64,000 nucleotides of DNA. It comes from Voacanga thouarsii. Its lineage: Eukaryota; Streptophyta; Magnoliopsida; Gentianales; Apocynaceae. This document shows positions 57,206 to 64,000 of this stretch, piece by piece (the first letter of the stretch is position 1; every line of letters starts with the position of its first letter). Where the stretch lies: assembly GCA_026120185.1 (NCBI GenBank), contig JANUWF010001281.1, positions 1,406,501-1,470,500 on the forward strand. Reading direction: 5' to 3'. The position numbers were made by a program, and so were the translations under genes. The notes beneath the pieces are model-generated. The model saw only the letters and a list, made by a program, of their open reading frames with translations, was not told the origin of the DNA and ran no database searches.

Positions 57206-57478
57206 CTAGGCAGCTGATCCTTGTTTCCAAAGAGAAATAAAGGTCCCCACATGCCGTTTAGAAAAACAATCAGCATTTCTTGTGTTTGAAGATGAAGCAG
57301 AAGAACTTAAGGCTGATGGCAGTGCTGCACTTCTGGGAGTAATAGTATCATTTGTGCTAAATTCTTTTTCATCTTCCTTGATTGTGTCTAGCATCTGCGA
57401 TGCTCTCTGCCTGATGACACTCACGAATTGTGGTGGTGCGGCCTCTGTTATAAATCTTGCAATGCGAGCATTCGCCAT
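57206..57478 (-). CDS. Small plant protein of unknown function (90 aa), MANARIARFITEAAPPQF-type
   Basis: A complete single-exon frame starts MANARIARFITEAAPPQF with SVIRQRASQMLDTIKEDEKE after it, then has a serine/alanine-rich middle (ALPSALSSSASSSNTR) and a short basic C-terminus (FSKRHVGTFISLWKQ). I recall short plant proteins with this opening (ARFxTEVAPPQFVSVxRxRxxKxLDTIxEE), which carry no known domain or function. It has no signal peptide or membrane segment; the opening 30 residues could form an amphipathic helix. A TATA box lies about 120 bp upstream and T-rich leader DNA in between, so it looks like a real transcription unit. The neighbours are repeats and give no hint of function. 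Confidence 0.72.
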   Translation of the reverse strand: MANARIARFITEAAPPQFVSVIRQRASQMLDTIKEDEKEFSTNDTITPRSAALPSALSSSASSSNTRNADCFSKRHVGTFISLWKQGSAA

Positions 57479-57597
57479 TTTCTGTTGTTATTTCTTATGA
57501 TATTAAGAAGTAAAAAGGAAGGATGAAGCCTAGAGAGGGGTTTGGAAGAGGAGATGAAGGGAGGTTGTGGATGACCAAGGCTGCACACTAGCTGAAA

Positions 57598-57605
57598 TTT
57601 ATAGG
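57598..57605 (-). promoter_or_regulatory. TATA box of the 90-aa gene
   Basis: The - strand reads CCTATAAATTT here. It lies about 120 bp before the ATG at 57478, leaving room for transcription start near 57570 and a 5' leader of about 90 bp rich in CTTCC words. Confidence 0.55.
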
Positions 57606-60117
57606 GCCTATACTTTGTGTTAAATTTGAGTCGTGATGAGATTATGATCAAATTCTCGGTTTATACTTGCTTACTAGTCCTAATCAAAGGTTTTTAAATC
57701 ATCTTTATCTGCTAGTGCCGCCTCTTACTTTTAGGATTGATTGTAGGGACCATTATTGAGACTTTGATGTTACATCAAATAAGAGATATCTTCATCAGTA
57801 GGAAATTTGAAAGATGCAAAATTGGGATATCTTCGTTTCTAGGGCCACAATAGCTGCATGTGCCTGTAGATTGGGTAGAATGACATATCCGTTGAAGATA
57901 TGGTTTTTGTAGTTAGTGAAGATTTCCAATTTTGCACTTTTCAGAGTTGAATTGGGAGTATTTGGTTAAGCCATGTGTCAATTGATAATGCAGTCTGAAT
58001 TTGGTTGGACAGGGAAAGATGCAGAATACTGAAGAAATCTCTTCTGGTTCCGAAAAGCTGAATAATGCTTTTTTTTTTCCTTGGAAAAATTATATGGCTT
58101 TATCCTGGCCTTCTCATATTAATTCCTTGTGGAGCTTTTTGATATCAAAGATGCATGATCCATTAGAACTTTTTCTGCTATTTAGAGTATCTCTAAAGTG
58201 TGTAAAATTGGTATCTTAGCATGGTATTCTTTCTCATTTGGCTGTAATCTGTAGGGTATGCTATGTTATAGATATCGGAATAATTGAGCATAAACTTAAT
58301 AGTCGGAGTTGGCAGATCTGTATCTTTCTATTGTTCTTTTTGTACTCTCTACATATTCAGGTTCTGGCTGCACAGTTGATTCTTGTATGTTCTTTGGTCT
58401 GATCTTAAATTTTACCTATTTCTTATTGGTTAATGAAGTAGGAGAAAGTTGAATACAGGTAAATTCTTGAGAAAACGGAGAATGAAGATCGTCTTAGTCT
58501 TAGACTCGCTTGATAAAATTAAAATTTTAAATTTGAGATATGAATATTTAAGTATTATATTTTAAAAATTAAAATTTAAAAATTGAATTCTGAAATTTAA
58601 AATATGAATTAATTATAATTTATTTTTACACAATATTTTATTCTAATTTAGATTAAATATAAAAATATTAATAATTATATAAGTATTTAATATATTCAAA
58701 CTTAAGTAATTTTCAATTCACTTAAAATTTATAATAAGATTTCAATACTTCTTAATCAATTAAGTGATAATAAAAATCTATTATCAAATGTATTTAATTA
58801 GTTAAACAATTAATATTAGTTGTTATTAAATGTACTTAATAAAATTATTTAATTAATTAATTTTAAATATTTAATTAGGTTACCAAATAGGCTATTAAAT
58901 GAGTATTGAATTCATTGCTAGATGAGAAGGGCCCTATTTTTGAGCAGCTAAGAAATTCTTGGCGAAATCTTTACCTATCTTATATTTGGTACGTTAGTAT
59001 GTCCAACGAAAACAGGATGAAGCTTTAGCTGCAGGTGGGAGGGCCACTTGTGTTTGTGGGGCTTGTGGTGGTTTTAAGATCAATTATCAACCTTCTAATT
59101 TTAATTTTTAAAAATAAGCCATTGAATAGGGGTAGCCTTGGCTGTGGTTGGGAAACCGGAGGTTTCCTGTACATATTTTCCAGTTGCCGGTTGATCAAAA
59201 TGGTGAATTTCAATCTTAACCCCGAGAATCGGTTTTCTCTGTTAAATGGAACTAGCAATTGGTGTCTAAGGTTGCAATTCATCAATCGGTCAATTTTTGG
59301 TTTATTCTTTTTGTAATTTTTTTAATTTTTTAAAAATTTGTTAAAATATAAAAGGTGTAAAAATGATAACAAATAGTTAAAAATAAAATATATAAAAATA
59401 AAAAGTTTGAATTTAATTTCGATTTCCTAAAATTAAATTATTTTATATCTTTTTAGAATATAGAAAAATTAAAACTCTCATATTTTCTTACTAATTTTTT
59501 CTTACTTCAATTTTGATAGTCATCACTCTCAATTGTACTTGAAATTTTTTTTAGTATTGATGTTCAAAATTTCGGAGAAGACCAGCAACATTCTTTTTTG
59601 TTCATGATCTTCAATTCTAATTCAATTATCTACACATAATTAAACTTGAAGAGTTTTCGGTGCTATTGATGAGCGAATTTTGCTTAAAATATTTGTGTTG
59701 ATAATAAAAACACCTATAAGCAAGTAATCTTTTTGAAATATTACAATCTTTATTTATCTAATGATATGTGACATCTATATAAGAATGAATTTGTCAATAC
59801 TCACCTTAAATGTCACTACATAAAGAAATTTTATTAGATAAATTTGAATCAATTGTTTCTTACCATCACTATACACTCTTTTAAGTGTACAAGTGAAGAT
59901 AGTTCAGACTTCAGAGAACATATTTGGCAGGCCTATCTGAAGCATTTTGATAATATATAGGAAAATTAACTTGTTTAATCTTTAAAATTTGAGATTTGTA
60001 ATATTTTTGTTCTTAATAATTTTTTTTCTATCATTATAGTTTCTAATGAAATTATAATCTGTCAAGTGATTCCTAACTTTTTTTTCTAATGTAAATTCTG
60101 GCAAAAAAAAAAAAAAA
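57606..60117. other. AT-rich intergenic DNA
   Basis: I see no gene. 58500-58900 and 59290-59500 are over 80% A+T with many ATTTAAAT and TTAATTAA words. A short open stretch around 59035-59316 is out of keeping with any protein I know. Neither LTR ends nor inverted terminal repeats were found. Confidence 0.5.
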
Positions 60118-60307
60118 AGTCAACCCCATTATCTATTAATAGAAATAGATTTAGATGTATTGGTTTTGGTGAGAATAAACTGATATACCTATTTTGCCTT
60201 TTACAAAAAAAGAGTCAACCCCATTATCTATTAATAGCAATAGATTTAGATGTATTGGTTTTGGTGAGAATAAATTGATATACCTATTTTGCCTTTTTAA
60301 AAAAATT
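60118..60307. repeat. 95-bp perfect-phase tandem duplication
   Basis: AGTCAACCCCATTATCTATT starts both units (60118 and 60213). They differ at only a few bases (for example GAAATAG against GCAATAG and AAACTG against AAATTG). A run of A precedes each unit, which suggests slippage or a duplication between A-tracts. Confidence 0.93.
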
Positions 60308-61014
60308 ATGTGCAATGAAGGTGACTTTGATTAAAGTTTATATTGAAAAAGAGAATTAAGGACCATATGGCAAATTATAATTTTATTAAGAAATATAACA
60401 GTAAAAAATAAAAAATTAGTAAAGACGAAAACATTATAAACCCTAAATTTTGAAGGTCAAATAGTCTAATTTCCCTAATATATATTAAAACATAATTTTT
60501 TTCCAAAACTAAATGAGAGATACTAAGCAACTATTTTTGTAACTAATTATTCTCTTTTTTCTTTTTGAGAATATTTAAGTAGACTAACAGAAGGAGGAGT
60601 AGAGATAGCACCAGTGTATCTAGTAAGTCGTTGTTTTGAATCTAAATCGTATTTATGACGATATCTTTTTACATGTTTAAAAAGCATACCATACCGCATT
60701 CTCAGTTTGAATACATATATTTTGGAGTTACATTGCAATAACTGTATTGAATTTTTACTTCATTGGACGACATCTTTATAATGTTGAAATACTTAGTAAA
60801 CAAATTAACTTATATTTTTCTAAATTTCTTCATTGTGGCATTGATCTTGGTCGCGATATGTGCTTTACTTTGACCTTAATTGTTTTTTTAAGTATCAATA
60901 TAAGATGGTTGTTAGGTTTCACCCTCATCGTCACTAACTTTTACCCGTTTGCTAATTTTTGAATGTGAAAATATCACCCGAAAAAAATTTATACCAAAAT
61001 CAGATACTTGTTGA
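60308..61014. other. Intergenic DNA left of the hAT element
   Basis: AT-rich, with short frames on both strands that I do not recognise. The hAT target duplication (8 bp) should end at 61014 but cannot be checked without the other end. Confidence 0.45.
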
Positions 61015-61185
61015 TAGCAATGGGAATTGGGCCGGCCCGCATGGTTTCGGGCCGTGCTCGGGCTCGAGGACCAGCCCGCCTGGAGGGCGGGCCGGTCCCG
61101 GATAGGGGCGGGCCGGTCCGGGCTAGAGGCCCTAGGATTGGACCGGACCGGGACCTAGGCTCGTGTGGCCCGCGGGCCGGCCCAT
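61015..61185. repeat. GC-rich subterminal repeats of the hAT element
   Basis: At least ten GGGCCGG, GGACCGG or CCGGCCC words lie in 170 bp, in both orientations, within otherwise AT-rich DNA. Ac-like transposases bind clustered short motifs of this kind near the ends. Confidence 0.8.
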
Positions 61186-61449
61186 GGCTTATTCCTCTTT
61201 TTTTTTCCCTACTTAACATAATTTTTTAAAATTATAAAAAAGCCACCTTGAAGTGGTGAGGGGTTTGGCTTGGACCCCTACCTGTTTTATTAATTAATAA
61301 AATAAAGATTACATAAGAGGAGGACTTGATGCCTAAACCTCTTAAAAATATTACAATGATTAAAATTTAAAAATATAATAAATATCCTAAAAATAAAATT
61401 AAATACATAATATTACTTATCCTAAATTCCTAATTACAAAAATACTAAA

Positions 61450-63591
61450 CTAACTACTTGGTTCACCCCATTCATCATCTGAGTCATCATCAATAATCCA
61501 CGAATTAGCCGTCCTATCTTCGGCTGCAAACCAACTACTACAACACATTAACATCTCCAAAGTTTGAGGAGCCAATCGAGATCTTCTTTCATCGATTGTT
61601 CGAGCGTTCTCACTGAAGACGCTTTCCGATGACACTTTAGAGACTGGTGGTGTCAAAAGATCACGTGCCATTTTTGATAAAATGGGATATTGACTTACAT
61701 GAGCCTTCCACCAACCACAAATATCAAAATGCTGATCTTCATTTTCTACCAATGGCTGCATCTCGTAAATTGCCATCTCGTTGTAGGTAGTAGTCGATCT
61801 TTTTTACATTTTCATAATCCCCATGGATTAAATACTTGATGAAATTGATGAGGTAGATTTTCGCGGAGGTTGAAAGTGACTACTAGATGATGAAGCTTGC
61901 CTACTTAAACTAGGAGAACTAGAAGAAGAAGACTCAAACTCATACAAATGATACATGTCAGATAAAGCTTTAGCTGTTTTATCTTTTATGTCTTTTATCA
62001 TATATTGTTTAAGTGCTTGTGATTCATCAAAATCTAATGTTTCATATAAATATTCAATAATACTATGAAAACCTGGCGTCTTTACTTTAGAATCCATACA
62101 CAATGCCATACAATATAAAATAGGAATATCTTCATAATATTTTTTATATTTTTCAAACATACTTCTTATAAAAAAACCATATTGGGGATGATACATATAT
62201 TCACCAAAAATATGTGCTACCTTAGCAAGTGTTGGAAGAATATGATGAGTAGTGGGATAATAAGATCCCGATAAAAGTTCAGTAGCTTCTTTGAAAGTAA
62301 ATAAAAATGTTGAAAGTGCAGTACAATTTTCAAAATGAGCTTCAGTTAGTGGAGGTTAAAAATTATTACTATTACAAAATTCAATAAGTTGGTTTTGAAA
62401 AGATATAACACTTTCAAACATATCTAAAGTTGAGTTCCATCTAGTTTTACAATCTAATCTAAATTTTTTAAAAGATACACCTTATTCTCGGCATAATGCC
62501 TTAAAATTTTGTTGCCTAGTTGGGGATGTTTTAATAAATAAAACAATATTTCTAATTATATTAACAATATCATCAATATATTTATATCCTTCTTTAACAC
62601 ATAAATTAAGTATATGACAAGCACACCTAGTATGAAATAAAATACCATCTAACATAGGATTCATAGTATTTTTTAAAATTGTTATGGTAGAATCATTATT
62701 TGAAGCATTATCTAAAGAAATAGAAATAATTTTATTTAAAATCCTATATTAACGACATGTTTGAGTAATCATTCTAGCTATACTACTACCTACATGAGGA
62801 TATTCAAATAATTTAAAACAAATAGTTCTTTTTTGTACTAACCAATCATGATCTATCCAATGACATGTAATGCATAAATAAGATTCATTAGTAATTGCAG
62901 TCCAATCATCACAAGTAAGAGCAAATTTCCAATTACAAGAATCAAATATAGCAATTAGATACTCTTTCATTTCTTTATATATCTTTATTATATCATTTTT
63001 TAATGTTATTCTAGGAATTCTTTTCCATGCTGGTTGATAATTATTTTGCATATATTGTTCATAATGTGGATTTTCTGCAAAATTAAAAGGTAATTTAGTT
63101 TGAACAATCATTTTAGCAAATGCATTTCTATTTTTTCTATGATCATATTGAAAATTACCAACCATTTGACCTCCTGTAGTACGTATTTGTTGTTGTTTAA
63201 GTAAGTTTTATAACCAATCATTATATAACCTTTTCATATGTCTAACTAATATTCCCGTCCCTCCTCCCTTCTTATGTGCATATACCGCTTTACAAATTTT
63301 ACATGTTGCCCTATTACTATCATTATCTTTTTCAAAAAGATTCCAAACCACATATGTTTTTGCTTTAGTTGTAACATCCGTTGTTTCAACATCATCCTCA
63401 CCTATATTAGATGCGTCGGGATTAATTATTGGAGTTGGTTGTGATTGTGAACCACTAACACTAGGCCTACTAGGACCTTCATCTTCATTACCTATTTCAT
63501 TATTTATTAAATTCAAAGCTGGATCTATATTAAAATCAAAATGTGTAGATGATTGGGATGAAGAAAAATGATGATATTGATTTGGTTCCAT
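61450..63591 (-). pseudogene. hAT transposase with BED zinc finger (RICESLEEPER-like), inactivated
   Basis: One continuous frame runs from ATG 63591 (MEPNQYHHFSSSQSS) to 61450, about 710 codons, with in-frame stops near 63208, 62749, 62482, 62356, 61828 and 61795. A BED finger (residues 80-127) has CKIC and RHMKRLYNDWL; the usual second histidine is tyrosine, one C-to-T step. The catalytic-core region includes FALTCDDWTAI, NESYLCITCHWIDHDW, LDNASNN and CACHILNLCV. Toward the C-terminus are TRWNSTLDMFESVI and the hAT dimerisation domain FDICGWWKAHVSQYPILSKM with VSSESVFSENARTIDERRSR. The length and order are normal for plant BED-hAT transposases, which cut and paste the element. No intron is needed. 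Confidence 0.9.
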
Positions 63592-64000
63592 TATTTTTTT
63601 TAAAAAAAACAAGCAATCAAAATTCAAAAAAAAGTTCAAAAAAAAAAAAACAAATAATGAAATAAGAGAATTGAAAAATATAAATAACAAATTAATTTAA
63701 AAATTAAACAAATAACTAAAACAAATAAACAACTAATAAAGCTAAAATAAAAGAATGTAAGATTAAGAAATACTAACTTGTTGATGACCAAAATTCAAGA
63801 ATAACAATACTTTGTTGAGCACTTGAGCTTTTTACTTCTTGTATCCACTATTCTGCTACTCAACAATCTTCCAAAATATGAAGACTTTCTTAATGAATTG
63901 AAAAATTATTAACACAAAAATAAATTCGATTCTAATACTCTTTGTAGAGAAAATGAATAAATTTGAGGATAATGAGAGAAAGATGAATGGAAATAAGAGA
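63592..64000. other. 5' leader/promoter region of the hAT transposase
   Basis: A- and T-rich DNA upstream of the transposase start. The A-tracts at 63590-63660 lie in the leader. No TATA box could be singled out and the terminal repeat is not yet reached. Confidence 0.4.

Larger units (their letters stand above)
61015..64000 (-). mobile_element. hAT-superfamily DNA transposon, runs past the window end
   Basis: The left end begins TAGCAATGGGAATTGGGCC, similar to terminal repeats of plant Ac-like hAT elements. It is followed by a GC-rich block of GGCCGG and GGGCC words (to about 61185), then the transposase on the - strand (63591-61450). The right terminal repeat is not reached by 64000. The block TTGAAGTGGTGAGGGGTTTG (61251 on) lies between the subterminal repeats and the gene. 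Confidence 0.85.

Noticed and set aside
61008..61229. Frames rich in G, P, R and A on both strands at the hAT end
   Set aside because: They are translations of GGCCGG subterminal repeats, not proteins.

Overview
The window is nuclear DNA of a flowering plant. The evidence is spliced genes with GT-AG introns, plant-type Ty1/copia and Ty3 chromovirus retrotransposons primed by initiator-Met tRNA, an L1-type LINE with a plant DUF4283 ORF1, a hAT transposon, AT-rich intergenic DNA and no operons. Nothing in it identifies the species. About 85% is transposable-element sequence in several stages of decay. Only two host genes are supported: the 3' end of an RH1/DDX51-like DEAD-box RNA helicase (1-1509, + strand, three exons seen) and a 90-codon plant-type gene of unknown function (57206-57478, - strand).

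Layout. 1-1509: helicase 3' end. 2454-7587: Copia-1 (+ strand, LTRs of 135-145 bp). 8251-9590: Copia-5, a 5' LTR end, leader, gag and protease remnant. 9591-16467: a 5'-truncated Ty3-type LTR (LTR-D, + strand) split by Copia-2 (11278-16398, - strand, flanked by AAGAC), which is the same family as Copia-1 in opposite orientation. 16468-20203: mostly unrecognised DNA holding a LINE ORF1 remnant with a 109-bp tandem duplication and a tRNA/SINE-like segment.

20204-54662 is the centrepiece: one old - strand copia element (Copia-4), broken by two Ty3 insertions. The first is a solo LTR (LTR-A, 21957-36237), which is itself split by the youngest element, Copia-3 (23753-33532, 2.02-kb LTRs about 2% diverged, flanked by GTACA). 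The second is a chromovirus (Ty3-B, 37811-53614, with a chromodomain), which is itself split by an L1-type LINE (43778 to about 50330), which is in turn split by a 1466-bp non-coding insertion (44805-46270, flanked by GAAGG). Thirty-nine bases beyond Copia-4 is a complete solo LTR (LTR-C, 54702-56463, flanked by CCATT).

56464-61014 is AT-rich sequence with the small host gene, its TATA box and a 95-bp tandem duplication. 61015-64000 is a hAT transposon on the - strand running off the window; its transposase frame is broken only by in-frame stop codons.

No transposable-element protein here looks intact. Most premature stops that can be checked are C-to-T or G-to-A changes, as expected from decay of methylated DNA. 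I found no new kind of gene system. The most informative items are the four-deep nesting order, the shared 3'-terminal block of four Ty3 LTRs, a tRNA-like Pol III signal inside LTR-A, an open frame carried in the Copia-3 LTR, and the inverted Copia-1/Copia-2 pair.
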